Source: Apostichopus japonicus
Lineage: Eukaryota > Echinodermata > Holothuroidea > Aspidochirotida > Stichopodidae
Reading direction: 5' to 3'
DNA length: 64,000 bases
Assembly: GCF_037975245.1 (NCBI RefSeq)
Contig: NC_092566.1
Coordinates: 2,788,001 to 2,852,000, forward strand
The translations under genes and the position numbers were made by a program. Shown piece after piece: positions 26,301 through 35,656 of this stretch. Numbering within the stretch: the first letter of the stretch is position 1; every line of letters starts with the position of its first letter. The notes beneath the pieces were generated by a model. The model did not search any database. It had not been told where the DNA came from and was given only the letters and a program-made list of their open reading frames with translations.

Positions 26301-29300
26301 AAATGTTTAAGACTGGCGGTAGGGGGAGGGGTGGGGAAGGGGTGGGGATGGAGATGGTCCCAGTGGAGAGGGCTCTATAATATTCACAAATGGTTCAGTG
26401 CAATATTTTGTTTAGAGGGAATTGAAAAAGGAAATTTAACTGCTGAATGTTTTATCTTCCAAGCTGGTGCATTCAGCATATATATGTATGTAACTTCTGC
26501 CCAAGCCAGACATACAACACATTATGTGTAGGGATCAGATACACAACACATTATGTGTAGGGATCAGATACACAATACATTATGTGTAGGGATCAGATAC
26601 ACAACACATTATGTGTAGGGATCAGATACACAACACATTATGTGTAGGGATCAGATACACAATACATTATGTGTAGGGATCAGATACACAACACATTATG
26701 TGTAGGGATCAGATACACAATACATTATGTGTAGGGATCAGATACACAATACATTATGTGTAGGGATCAGATACACAATACATTATGTGTAGGGATCAGA
26801 TACACAATACATTATGTGTAGGGATCAGATACACAACACATTATGTGTAGGGATCAGATACACAATACATTATGTGTAGGGATCAGATACACAACACATT
26901 ATGTTTAGGGATCAGATACACAATACATTATGGGTAGGGATCAGATACACAATACATTATGTGTAGGGATCAGATACACAGTACATTATGTGTAGGGATC
27001 AGATACAGAACACATTATGTGTAGGGATCAGATACAGAACACATTATGTGTAGGGATCAGATACACAACACATTATGTGTAGGGATCAGATACACAAGAC
27101 AATATGTGTAGGGATCAGGTACACAACACATCATGTGTAGGGATCAGGTACACAACACATCATGTGCAGGGATCAAGTCCTTTTCCAGATGCACGAAATG
27201 GAGATCCTTTAGGAAGGTTAAAATGTGTTATGAAACCTGATATGTAATAATATCTTGAGTATGATATGCAATACAGGGATACAGGTAGACACACAAGATA
27301 TTATTTTCAACAGATGATGAAAGGATTGGGTGCAAAACCAAAGCCAGGAGATTAGTGTGTATGCAATTAGGCCTTAGTTGAGTATCCATCCACTCTCTCC
27401 TCCAGACAAACAAGGCCTCCAGGTACAAGAACTGTGTGGACCTTTAGTTGATATAATATCAGACGACTAACAGACTATTGCCAGGGTTCTTTAATCCAAC
27501 TCTGTTATATAACAGTGATATACAATACTCAAATTACAGCTACTACACTAAAATGCCGAGCATCAGGGCCAGCAAACTTTCGAACACAAGCATTATGCGT
27601 TTATGCCCACCACGTACACTTAGGGGCCGCTACAGATACTCATTTGTGCCTAACTCTATTCATATATTTAATTCACAAGTGAGAAGATAAGTTTCTTATT
27701 TGTAGGACTTGCTACATATATGTTTGTATTACTCTATGTGTATCGCAGTCTATTGATACTTATACTATTGCGATTCTTTTTCTTCTTTTCTTTTTTTGTT
27801 TACGACCTGTGTAATCCGAATTTCCGATTGTGGACAATAAATTCAAATTCAAATTAACCTTTATCTCAAAGCATACATAACTGACTTCTTCACTGGCATA
27901 AAAAGGTCCGCGGAATTATGTTCAATCCTAATTTCTATCATATAACTGACTTCTTCTTTTGTATAAAACAATCTGGTAGAATTATGCTAAATTCCAAGTT
28001 TATTATGACAACAATTCTGATAAATCAACTCACCTTCAATGACACAGAAAATGCCTTCATCCCCTTTCCAATTTTTGGAATGTTTGATATCATGGAATCA
28101 TAAATGGAACAGCAACAAGATTGAGACACCCTGACAATGTTTCTATTAATAGACCAGCAGTTGTAATCCATTTGATACTGATTCCCCTACAGAGTGGTTC
28201 GGTATTCCTTTCCTGTAAATTCTGGTATTTCAGCATAAGTTTAGCCAATAAAAGCATATATATATCTCAAGGGTCCTTTTCACTGGACTCTACACTTTCA
28301 ATTAATGTTATCCATTTTGCTAGCTTTGATATGAACAGTGTACATATATTCCTGTGATCTGATCTCTTTGTAAATAATTTCTGTGCCTCGAGTAGACTTG
28401 GACGCCTCTTCCCTTTCATTCACACCTCCTTCACAAGTGACTAGAATTTGTGATCACTACCATGGAGAATATTTTACTATAAATCCTGTTTTTCTTGATT
28501 AGAGAGACAGAGAGAGCGAGCTAGTGAGCGGCTACATCAATGATGTTGTTCAAAACCTCAGCAAATATGATTAAAGTTGAGCTAATGAGATTCATCTATT
28601 ATCCCGATTCTCTGCCATATATTTCAGTTCCTCCAGAGACAGAGAGCGAGAGGTGGAGAGAGAGAGGGAGGGGTGAAGAGAACAGATCAACCATGTCATT
28701 ATTTAATCATCTGATAAGCCAATGAAACTCCTGTTTCTCTGTACACGTTCTCTCCATGAGAGAGATGACTCATTCTTAGCTCACATTTTGGAGGTTTCCC
28801 TGCCAGAGAATGAGTTATTGCCAGGGAGATTCCACTTTAAAGAGATGACGTTAAACTGATCGACTTAATACAAGCTCTGAAATCGTAAGACGAATCCTAG
28901 AAGGGAGGAAACAATCCTAGGGGACGGTTTTCCCCATTCGCGGGAATAATTAAAGGCTTTGAGAGCCCCTCTCGAAAAGATAAACTGTCTAACATTACAG
29001 AAATTTTTATATGAAAGAAGTATGACATGTCATCGTTATGAGAGTGCTGACGTTACTTCAAAAAATATAACAAACACAGGAAGAAATTTGTTAATTTTCT
29101 TGCTTTTGTTTGCTAAAGAGTCCTGGAGAGGATGAGTAACAGGCGCGTAGCCAAGGGGGGGGCGAAGGGGGCAGATGCCCCCCCTTGAGCATATTTTTTC
29201 ATTTTTTTTTAAATGTTTTTATGATATCGCTAGTATTTTCAGAAGAGAAAATGCTAAGATGCAACTTACAAGGCCTGGGAAGTGCCATTTCCAGCGATCT

Positions 29301-32300
29301 GGGAGGCATTTTCAGCCAAAATTTTCTTGTACGCTTCATGCCAACCATGGTGGCACTACGCTTAGATAGTTTGCAATGCCGAATCTACAGTTTCGCCCCT
29401 CCCTTGGCAAATTCCTCGCTATGCGCCTGATGAGTAACACATTACCATATTGGTTGACATGTTGTCATCTTTGTTATAGTGTGAAGTGGCAATTGAGATA
29501 AACTTTTTCAAACTCATGGAAAATGGGGGTCACGACTTGCGGTTTAGCATCTGGACAGCTGACCACTTAGCCATGACAGACACATCGGATCAAAACTGAC
29601 ATGTAATGAGAGATGGTCAATGCTGTTGTAATCTCCAGAAAAGTTATAAAATTTTGCTGGTAATATTACCTTCAAGAGAAGTTAAGTTAAATTTTTTAAT
29701 AACAATCATTTGTTCAATCAATGTCAGCTGTGCATCACCACGAGTACAATTAGTATGGGTATAATTTCCCTCTGCACAATTCGATCTGAGTACAAGCCCA
29801 GAGTACAGATTGGTATCCATACAAGTCGCTATATTAAAATAAATATCTGTTTATATATTAGATATATAAATAAATATCTATTTATATATATATTTATATA
29901 TTACATCTATCTCTTTGTGTTCACCATACTCATTAACCTGTCTGTATTCTGTGCATGTTTTTGTCCCTTCTGTTACTGTTACTTGTCATTTAGCCTTTGA
30001 AGAAGATCCTGCTAGGATTGAAACGTCAGGCCAACTTACTTTTACACATTCTCCTACACAGGCTCTCTAGTGGATAAGCAGTTTGCTAACAGTTTTATTT
30101 TATTTTTATATTAAAATAAACATGGATGTGAAATAATACCATTTTTTCCCCCTATCATTTCCCTGTACTCACTTTCACTGATAATGTAAACCAAGGTTAT
30201 ACGATTTCAAAACCACATAGCTGCTCTTGAGTGCCAATGTAAGACCATGTTTCATCTGTTGAAAGTGACAGTTTCCCTTTAAGTTTCATAATTTACCAGT
30301 CTACTGAAAATGTCAATATTAGAAGTGATATGGTTTTGTGGAGATAGAATGCAGCATATTAATGCAAAGTCTGTAAAGAGCAGACCTGCCCTTGAGTGGT
30401 CGGGAGGGACAGGGTGTGTTGATGAAAATAACAGAGGCATTCACCAGTGTGATGTGATGATGTACAAAAAATGGATCATTGAAAAATTCTCGCCAGGGAA
30501 TGTTAATTCATGGAAAGAGATGATGGCATAATTCTGAGGGCAATTTGAAAATTGGAAGAAAAAAATATAAAGAAATATCAAAGAAAAGCAAAAAAAAAGA
30601 AAAAAGAAAAAAAAGGAAGAATATTAGGATTGAAAATTGGAATTACCAAAATCATTTAAATGAAATAATCTGCATAGTTGATGGAATGTTTATGATAATA
30701 AAGAGAATATCCTACATCCCAATGAGAGCGCAAGTTTTATCCTTTTTTACCCATTTCCATTAAGAATGTAGGTTCCGAAACTTACCAGGTTTGGATATTT
30801 ATGAGTGACAAGCTTACCTGTCTCCTCACAACCTTAGAACTATTTGTTTGCTTATTGTGACTTATTTTGTAAGGCCAACAAAACAAGAAGGAATCAGGAG
30901 AAAAATCCACTACCAAATAATTCACACTAAGCAAAGAAATAGTGCTAAGGTTGTGAGGGAACAGGTACAGTAAGCAATTGTTTATGTAACTAGCAAAACT
31001 GATCAAGTGACATGATATGGCATTCTTTGAAATTAAAGAAAGAATTGTCCAGAGATAAATTTTGTTTTGACTGATGAAAGTATAAAGTATGATTAAGAAC
31101 TAAAATAAAAATAAATCAAATTTCCCATTGATTAAACTATGAGGGACAGTGACTAAATTATTCACCAAATCAAATATTAAGTTAATGAGTGAAAATTAAT
31201 GAGTGAAAATTATTAATTAATACCTCTGTGTTATATTAAAAATTTGTTACCCTTCAGCTGACTGTTTGTTCAAACTGGCATAAAATCCCAAGCAATCACA
31301 ATTTTTTAGACCTTTCAGACAAGACCTGGTTGTCCAAGGGACAAATACCCCCCAACCCCCCCCCCCCCCAAAAAAAACCCAGCAAAGACTGTCCTAGCTT
31401 ATGGAGTTTGGATACCAACACTATGTGTGAAAGGAAGAAAACATGGGTCATCCAAACTAACCATGTGCAGTATGAAAAATAATTCCTATGTTTTCAAAGA
31501 AATCTATTAGTCCTGAATGTCATCTGACATATCTAGAGGGAAGAAAAAGATATTTAATGGAAGTCTTTAGGGACTAATTTGCACTGGCCATTGGAAGAAT
31601 AGTTAATACTAACAGTGGTCAGGACAGAAAGTTTATACAGCAATAAATTCTGAATGCCATGAACTCAGTTCTGTTTCTTACCAAACAGAATCATACTCCA
31701 AAACTCACTTTAGTGGGAGATGGGAAAGGGAGGGGAAGAGGAAGGGAGGGGCAGGCGGGGATAGAATAGGTAACACTTCAAAATGTACCACACCTGACAG
31801 TGGTGAATGAAAAAGTTATTATGCAGTTTATGAGGACAGTGTCTACCTATACAGTACATGTCAGTTTGGACCTGTGGATCAGAAAGGAATATTGAGAAAA
31901 TTTGCCAGGGAGCAGCAGCAGGTGAGTACCGAATCTCAAGTGTCTCTTAAATTTCTTAAAGGCATTGAAGACTTGCCCCAAACCGCATGCGACCATCTGA
32001 AAAAGTTAACTTTTCATTGCTTGCAAGTGACGTTTTGTTCGTGTCGCTAAAAAATGCAGACAGTACAGTAATGAAACGTGATACCTTGTTATCTTTAGCT
32101 GGACCTGAGATGTCCATCGCTGTATCGTTTATACACTGTGCTGTGGGTATTGACCGCAGCTGTATGTACTGACTGTACACTAGTGTCTAATGACCGATGG
32201 TAGCAAGCTGTGTGTGTGTATTTTCTGGGATCGATGGTGGTGTATAACACATCTGTTACACCTCATTCGAAACTAGGTCAGATTACCGGCATTAGACGTT

Positions 32301-35300
32301 TCTTTTTTGCGCTAGTCTTCACACCCTTTAATATATGTTATGGCTTACCCATTTTTCTTGGTTAATATTGTCAGTGAAAACTGAAACACAATAATACAGT
32401 ACAAGGTGGTCTATGTACCCTTTCCCTTCTGGGTAAATTGCCACATGTGGCCAGATGTTGATAGCAGTTGATTCTAATTACACATTAAAGACACAGTCTG
32501 CTGTTTTACATACATGTGCTAATCAGCATATTAAGCCAGAATGTATCATATATGACATGCATAAATTTGTAAATTTGCACTTGATTACAAATTGCTTTGT
32601 TTTGAGTGCATAATCTATCTATACATCATCAGTATGATAGCTTTTTATCATTCTATTAAACTGGATATATTTTAATTGGTTCGCCACATGACTTGTACTG
32701 TTTGTGATGCAAATTATACAAACCCATCTCCTAGATAATAACAGATTTGCATAACCAGGGTATGAAAACTGAAAGTTCCCATAACATAAAACATTAATTA
32801 GATTGGCTTTTTAATATTAAGTAATTAGAGTGTGAATTTTAGTTTATATGGATTTCCTGGTGCCTATAAATAAGCACACTTTCTGATTATGATATATACA
32901 TGAATAATCAACACAGACATTGATTATAATTCTCCTGCAAGAACCGACTAAGAAGGAAGATTTCTTACTTGTTTTGAAGGTACGGTATGCTGTAGGCTAC
33001 ATGCTACATGCTACATGCTAGGAGCTGCATGCTACAGCTGCATGCTATAGTGGCATGTTACAGTCTACATGCTAGAGACTGCATGCTACAGCTGCATGCT
33101 ACAGCTGCATGCTACACGCTACATGCTAGAGACTGCATGCTACAGCTGCATGCTACAGCTGCATGCTACAGCTGCATGCTACAGCTGCATGCTACAGCTG
33201 CATGCTACAGCTGCATGCTACAGCTGCATGCTAGAGACTGCATGCTACACGCTACATGCTATAGTGGCATGCTACAATGTACATGCTACAGTGTACATGT
33301 TACAGTCTACAAGCTAGAGACTGCATGCTACAGGTACATGCTACAGTGTACATGCCACAGTACACATGCTAGAGCAGCATGCTATAGTTGCATGCTACAA
33401 TGTACATAATACAGTCTACATGCTAGAGACTGCATGCTAGAGACTGCATGTTATGTACAGCTGCATGCTACAATGGCATGCTACAATGTACATGCTACAG
33501 CTGCATGCTACAGCTGCATGCTACAGTGGCATGCTACAGCTGCATGCTACAATGGCATGCTACAATGTACATGCTACAGCTGCATGCTACAGCTGCATGC
33601 TACAGTGGCATGCTACAGCTGCATGCTACAATGGCATGCTACAATGTACATGCTACAGTCTACAAGCTAGAGACTGCATGCTACAGTAACATGCTACAAT
33701 GTACATGCCACAGTACACATGCTAGAGCAGCATGCTATAGTTGCATGCTACAATGTACATAATACAGTCTACATGCTAGAGACTGCATGCTAGAGACTGC
33801 ATGTTATGTACAGCTGCATGCTACAATGGCATGATACAATGTACATGCTACGTACAGCTCTGCATGATAGAGACTGCATGCTATAACTGCATGCTATAGT
33901 GTACATGCTGCCTAGCTGCAGTATAGGCTTCATGCTGCATGTTATAGGCTTCATGCAACAAGGTACAGTAGCAGAACAGAAAACAAGCAATTTTCGCCCC
34001 TCATGTCAGTACTAGGCCTATTGTAGCCTATAATATTAATGATCAAAATACTGTACAGCTGGGTCTCATACCAAGATTCCATAACACCCACTGTACAAAA
34101 CAAATAAGACTATTTGCTAACTAAATATGCTTTCAAAATATCAATAAATAAATTGAAACTAGGATATATCTCAAGGCTTGTCTCATAGATATTTACCCAC
34201 ATAATGTACTCAGGAGTTTTCACAAGCATTAAAAATGTACACATATATTGTGTTACAGCTACTTTTAAATTTTAACACAGGTACATTGCATGTATCATAT
34301 AGACTGCATTGTAGCACATGCATGCAACGATACAAGTGTAAGATATAGTGTTCCACTGGCTGCTATTGGCATTATTCAATAAAACATAATATTGTTATAT
34401 AGCTAACAGAACAACAACAAGGAAGTTTCAAGTCCATTCACATTTACAGTCCTTGTGTATACAAACTGTTTCATGCTCAATACAATATCACAAACCAAAC
34501 TCCTGTTGAGCTTGGGGGGGGGGAGGGGTGGAGGGAGGGAGGAACAAATCATAATCATGTTCACATGACTGCTTCCTGTTATAGTGGTTCTATCAGAGTA
34601 CATTAACATGTTGCATTTACATTAATCATCCATAATGACTTTACCTTATGTTCTCAATGATCAGTCAGCTAGCTGCTTTATACACATGTTTAGCACTTGG
34701 TCTTTACTCTATTTGACTACAAAAATCTTTGTGCAAGTTGAGCACTGACATATAAATGAGAATATCCCAACATATTCCACCAGCAAATGATCATTTTTAT
34801 TATTTCAATGTTTCGTCCTTCGTGAAACATATTCTAAATCTACCTGAAATTCTACCCTTCCACTTATCTCCAAATTTCTATAATAAGTACAGTTCTCTGG
34901 ATAAATTAATCGTAACAATTTCCACAATTGGGGTATGAAAAAAATTTGACAAAACCAGATTGATTTATCAATATGAGTAGTAAAATACTTTGTGGAGAAT
35001 ACCAAAAAAATTTAAAAAGTTAGTAGCTCGTCGTCGGTAATTAGTGTACCTCAGTACAAACAGCTGCGGTCAATACCCACAGCAGAGTGTACTAACGATA
35101 CAGCGATGGACATATCAGGTCCAGCTAAAAATAACAAGGTATCACGTTTCATTACTGTCTGCATTTTGTAGCGACAAGAGAAAAACTTCACTTGCAAGCA
35201 ACCAAAAGTTAAATTTTTCAGTGCGCGGCACGCGGTGTGCGGCGAGTCTTCAACATTTGCCTTTAAGTCCAAATTCACAGGATTTTAAATAATCAAATCC

Positions 35301-35656
35301 ATGGAAGACTCAATTACTGTACAGATTAAAACCGACTCCTAATCGGTTTTGAGCCTGGTTGATCTTAATAACTATGGGGGTGGACGTTCAAAATATTAGT
35401 AAAACGTTACTAGTAAACATGAACACATAAAAATGTGGATTACCAGAGTAAAACAAGTGGCCTAGAATCAAACAAAATGAACATGTATTGTAGAATTAAA
35501 AAAAATCCCCTAACCCCCCCTTTCCCCACCCCAAAGGTGATTTACTTTCTAACCTTTTCTTACCAGATCCAAGTCAAATCCATCCAGATCCAAGAACCTA
35601 AGTCCCAACCACTCATCCCAAATGTCTAACTTTCTTTCCTGCTGCGAGCTCGACAT
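8308..35656 (-). CDS. ARHGAP24-like: Rho GTPase-activating protein 22/24/25-like (FilGAP family), whole gene, six coding exons
   Basis: Joining 35656-35564, 22023-21750, 16870-16745, 13349-13217, 10115-8927 and 8397-8308 gives 1905 nt, an uninterrupted frame of 634 residues plus stop, with every intron GT..AG and phases 0, 1, 1, 2, 0. Domain order is PH (about 54-157), RhoGAP (about 166-360), Ser/Pro-rich linker, coiled coil (about 560-634), the order and rough size of vertebrate ARHGAP22/24/25. Members of this family bind phosphoinositides through PH and speed GTP hydrolysis on Rac/Cdc42-type GTPases, acting at the cell cortex and lamellipodia. The catalytic R209, K247, R251 and N322/N330 positions are all present, so the GAP should be active. 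Two further ATG exons upstream (40.4-40.7 and 49.9 kb) fit the same splice phase. Which vertebrate paralogue is closest cannot be decided here; an invertebrate single pro-orthologue is likely. Confidence 0.9.
8590..8852 (-). mobile_element. tRNA-derived SINE, copy 1 (internally deleted)
   Basis: On the minus strand the head at 8845-8776 reads like a tRNA with A box TAGTCAAGTGG and B box GGTTCGAGCCC. The body matches 48249-48572 but lacks about 65 bp present there (the GGGTGAAGAGAGGCAATGG segment). It lies 75 nt beyond the exon 5 donor. Confidence 0.75.
8927..10115 (-). CDS. ARHGAP24-like: RhoGAP exon 5: bulk of the GAP domain, proline/serine linker, coiled-coil start
   Basis: The acceptor is CCCAATAG and the donor AATGAA|GTAAGT (perfect consensus); 1189 nt, phase 2 in and phase 0 out. 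It completes the arginine finger (AG|A) and continues LPGRSTLVKEL, DVHTVASLFKLYLRQLPEPV (K247, R251), LLKYLCEFLHELQ and MSTMNLSTVFGPN (N322, N330), covering the rest of the RhoGAP fold. Then comes a disordered linker with VPKPVPPPRSK, a class II SH3-type PxxPxR motif, and many Ser residues including RRSVSSD and RRGSEGQ, which look like basophilic kinase sites. The end, LLEEQVKALKVEIETQRKEY onward, is a heptad-rich coiled coil as in ARHGAP24. Reading through the donor adds about 60 intron/SINE-derived residues to a stop near 8744. Confidence 0.95.
10560..12266 (+). pseudogene. Degraded non-LTR retrotransposon (LINE) with reverse-transcriptase remnants
   Basis: Fragments in shifting frames read as one RT. 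N-terminal thumb-like segment 10593-10864 (KKGVSSGYDIIPWWVFKYCS, ELFNKSID..IIP), then YRWIDLASIGF and FAYRKGVSCTDAI at about 10940-11074, then FLDFSSAFNTV (motif A with the catalytic Asp) near 11143-11175, GVPQ near 11325, and a C-terminal part YLGVRIDDKLTFTSHI at 11565 onward ending near RNRAIKPKYRF at about 11990. Frameshifts and stops are frequent, and the segment expected to hold the (Y/F)ADD motif is missing or unrecognisable. The 3' end is a short (AAACTG) tail at about 12252-12266, typical of LINEs. It lies in the intron between exons 5 and 4, opposite in direction to the host gene. Confidence 0.85.
12267..12510. mobile_element. Possible decayed TIR element after the LINE
   Basis: It opens with a G run and GGTGTAGC and closes with GCTACACCACTG, suggesting a partial inverted repeat of the hAT kind. 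The flanks AAACTGAA and AAACTCAC are only partly alike, so the target duplication is unproven. Confidence 0.25.
13217..13349 (-). CDS. ARHGAP24-like: RhoGAP exon 4: start of the RhoGAP domain through the arginine finger
   Basis: The acceptor is TTCCTTTTCAG and the donor TTCAG|GTACCT; 133 nt, phase 1 in and phase 2 out. It encodes (G)IFGQSLSDTITHES, VEQCVSYITKHGM and KEEGIF plus the first two bases of the arginine-finger codon. The GIFR motif is the catalytic signature of RhoGAPs: the Arg inserts into the GTPase active site. Vertebrate relatives have KEEGLFR at the same place. Two overlapping minus-strand frames here are shadows or intron read-through of this exon. Confidence 0.92.
14470..14840 (+). 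repeat. Direct duplication of ~130 bp
   Basis: ATTGGAAGGCT...AAAATGATTTCACA at about 14482 recurs at about 14701, with matching CCTTTGTACT and CCAGGA(A/G)TTAA downstream. Spacing about 220 bp; copies diverged. Confidence 0.65.
15742..15804 (-). pseudogene. Degenerate tRNA-like / SINE head
   Basis: On the minus strand GATAGCTCAGCTGGTAGAG is a near-perfect tRNA A-box region, but the B box (TAGTATGAATCC) is degenerate and too close, so no full cloverleaf is possible. Probably a tRNA pseudogene or truncated SINE. Confidence 0.4.
16745..16870 (-). CDS. ARHGAP24-like: RhoGAP exon 3: end of the PH domain and linker to RhoGAP
   Basis: The acceptor is GTCCTCAG and the donor GGAG|GTAAGG; 126 nt, phase 1 in and phase 1 out. 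It encodes SASQGPLTSNHETFLLWAIN, then the C-terminal PH helix TEQEDWLQVIRRVMYGKRGG with its invariant Trp. The Gly codon is completed by the next exon, giving GGGIFGQ, the same junction sequence seen in vertebrate ARHGAP24. Too short to stand out as an open frame, it was found from the expected family sequence and confirmed by both splice sites and phase. Confidence 0.92.
16925..17095 (+). repeat. AAT/AAC-type microsatellite with 24-bp higher-order unit
   Basis: AATAATAATAATCATAACAA plus CCAC repeats several times. The poly-Ile/Val frame on the minus strand is produced by this repeat. Confidence 0.85.
17285..17450 (+). repeat. C-rich minisatellite, ~39-bp unit, four copies
   Basis: CAGCAACAACGAAAAATCTT followed by a C-rich run, four times with changes. 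The Gly/Arg-rich and Pro-rich frames over it are repeat by-products. Confidence 0.8.
18935..19030 (+). repeat. Dispersed repeat related to the 30.8-kb foldback element
   Basis: GGTTGTGGGGAGACAGGTAA follows a stretch TAGAATGCAGTGCTTA that resembles the region before the same motif at 23.9 and 49.8 kb. Partial copy only. Confidence 0.45.
21347..21723. mobile_element. hAT-like MITE A (377 bp) with 8-bp target duplication
   Basis: The ends are CAGGCGTAGGAG on the left and CTCCTACGCCTATG on the right, an imperfect terminal inverted repeat. Flanks are CCCCCGCC on both sides (21339-21346 and 21724-21731), an 8-bp target duplication typical of hAT transposons. The inner right end is rich in C. No transposase frame. 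It sits in the intron only 26 nt from the exon 2 donor. Confidence 0.7.
21750..22023 (-). CDS. ARHGAP24-like: RhoGAP exon 2: first part of the PH domain
   Basis: The acceptor is TTCTCCCCAG and the donor CCAG|GTATAA; 274 nt, phase 0 in and phase 1 out. The translation runs EVFLVPHRRMTDRS, then the PH domain: the beta-1 motif GWLKKQGG, RRFFIL, YMFYFAKEDD, PLGYIPL and the conserved ...PGKYLFEVKPG block, matching the N-terminal half of ARHGAP22/24/25 PH domains (known for binding phosphatidylinositol phosphates; basic residues in the beta1-beta2 loop are present). A Met at codon 10 of this exon (MTDRS) could serve as an internal start if no upstream coding exon is used. A hAT-like MITE sits only 26 nt inside the following intron. 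Confidence 0.92.
22160..22408 (+). mobile_element. tRNA-derived SINE
   Basis: A tRNA-like head carries an A box (TAGCTCAGTGG) at about 22171 and a B box (AGTTCGAGTC) at about 22216, followed by a tRNA-unrelated body and a (CATA)n tail. It lies just upstream of exon 2 in gene terms, in the opposite orientation. Confidence 0.7.
22721..23090 (+). mobile_element. TTAA-flanked MITE, copy 1 (370 bp, full length)
   Basis: It starts TTAAAGGGTGTGAAGACT and ends AGTCTCCAATGCCTTTAA. Without the TTAA the ends are inverted repeats of about 14 bp (AGGGTGTGAAGACT against AGGCATTGGAGACT). TTAA on both sides is the target duplication expected for piggyBac-type insertion. Three related copies occur at 31956, 35020 and 55261. 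No coding capacity; short frames inside are by-products. Confidence 0.8.
23905..23980 (+). repeat. Dispersed repeat related to the 30.8-kb foldback element
   Basis: Contains GTTGTTAGGAGACAGGTAAA preceded by GAATGCAGTGAGTATG, similar to the 18.9-kb copy. Confidence 0.4.
24595..24885 (+). repeat. Degenerate tandem array, TTTAGACATCAACGTGAG-like unit
   Basis: About 12 irregular units of 18-27 bp around GTTTAGACATCAACGTGAG, with decay and length change. No coding capacity. Confidence 0.7.
26510..27180 (+). repeat. 29-bp minisatellite, about 23 copies
   Basis: The unit contains ACACATTATGTGT and AGGGATCAGAT. GGGATCAG occurs every 29 bp from 26531 to about 27169. Copies differ mainly at ACACA/ATACA, with variant units toward the right end. 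Each intact unit holds the inverted repeat ACACAT-T-ATGTGT. Confidence 0.95.
27470..27857 (+). mobile_element. 3' end fragment of a non-LTR retrotransposon
   Basis: The coding tail includes TLRGRYRYSFVPNSIHIFNS, the arginine-rich ending common in CR1/Jockey-type LINEs, followed by a T-rich 3' UTR with CCGAATTTCCGATTGTGGAC and a short tandem tail of (ATTCAA). 5'-truncated, as usual for LINE insertions. Family cannot be named more exactly from sequence alone. Confidence 0.7.
29140..29429. mobile_element. hAT-like MITE B (290 bp) with 8-bp target duplication
   Basis: Left end CAGGCGCGTAGC, right end GCTATGCGCCTG: 12-bp inverted repeat with one mismatch. ATGAGTAA occurs immediately on both sides (29132-29139 and 29430-29437). 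Interior contains CATTTCCAGCGATCTG and TTTTCTTGTACGCTTC, closely similar to the interior of the 623-bp element at 60242, so they belong to one broader family. Confidence 0.85.
29918..30130 (+). repeat. Dispersed repeat R with partly conserved reading frame, copy 1
   Basis: It contains CCTTTGAAGAAGATCCTGCT and AACGTCAGGCCAACTTAC. The translation TCHLAFEEDPARIETSGQLT is matched by the copy near 57.9 kb, so it may be a piece of a mobile-element frame. Confidence 0.6.
30812..30974. mobile_element. Foldback MITE with ~55-bp inverted arms
   Basis: The left arm from CTTACCTGTCTCCTCACAAC and the right arm (complement CTGTTCCCTCACAACCTTAG) match over about 55 nt with a few mismatches, separated by roughly 45 nt. 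GTTGTGAGGAGACAGGTAA-like sequence also appears singly at about 18993, 23948 and 49832, so it is a dispersed family. Confidence 0.65.
31956..32331 (-). mobile_element. TTAA-flanked MITE, copy 2 (376 bp, inverted)
   Basis: Reverse orientation relative to copy 1: begins TTAAAGGCATTGAAGACT and ends AGTCTTCACACCCTTTAA. The interior matches copy 1 closely, including the GCTGCGGTCAATACCCACAG segment read on the opposite strand. Full length with TTAA at both ends. Confidence 0.8.
32995..33965 (+). repeat. 13-bp GCATGC-type minisatellite array (~1 kb)
   Basis: Core unit CATGCTACAGCTG and variants CATGCTAGAGACTG, CATGCTACAATGG and CATGCTACAATGTA. A segment of about 130 bp near 33,300-33,440 recurs near 33,660-33,800, showing block duplication. 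Because 13 is not a multiple of 3, all frames read the same 13-residue cycle, which explains the several overlapping open frames. Confidence 0.95.
35020..35266 (+). mobile_element. TTAA-flanked MITE, copy 3 (5'-truncated)
   Basis: Only the right two thirds remain, from about GTAATTAG to the right end GCCTTTAA. It shares AGCTGCGGTCAATACCCACA and ATAACAAGGTATCACGTTTC with the other copies. It lies about 300 bp downstream, in gene direction, of the exon 1a donor. Confidence 0.75.
35564..35656 (-). CDS. Likely first coding exon 1a of the RhoGAP (acidic/aromatic N-terminus)
   Basis: ATG at 35656 opens 31 codons, beginning MSSSQQERKLDIWDEW and ending in a short Asp/Leu-rich run, then a strong GTAAGA donor. 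Length 93 nt, phase 0, compatible with exon 2. The peptide mixes acidic and bulky hydrophobic residues (two Trp, repeated Leu-Asp), unlike the two basic alternatives further upstream. An A lies at -3 of the ATG. It is the nearest of the three candidate start exons to exon 2, about 13.5 kb away. No TATA box is obvious just upstream. No known motif recognised. Confidence 0.55.

Noticed and set aside
26510-27180. CRISPR-like regular 29-bp repeats
   Set aside because: The units are directly adjacent with no unique spacers, and this is a eukaryotic genome; it is a minisatellite.
33008-33762. Several overlapping plus-strand frames of 80-130 codons with Cys/His/Leu-rich repeats
   Set aside because: They come from the 13-bp tandem repeat; since 13 is not divisible by 3, every frame gives the same repeating peptide without any gene.
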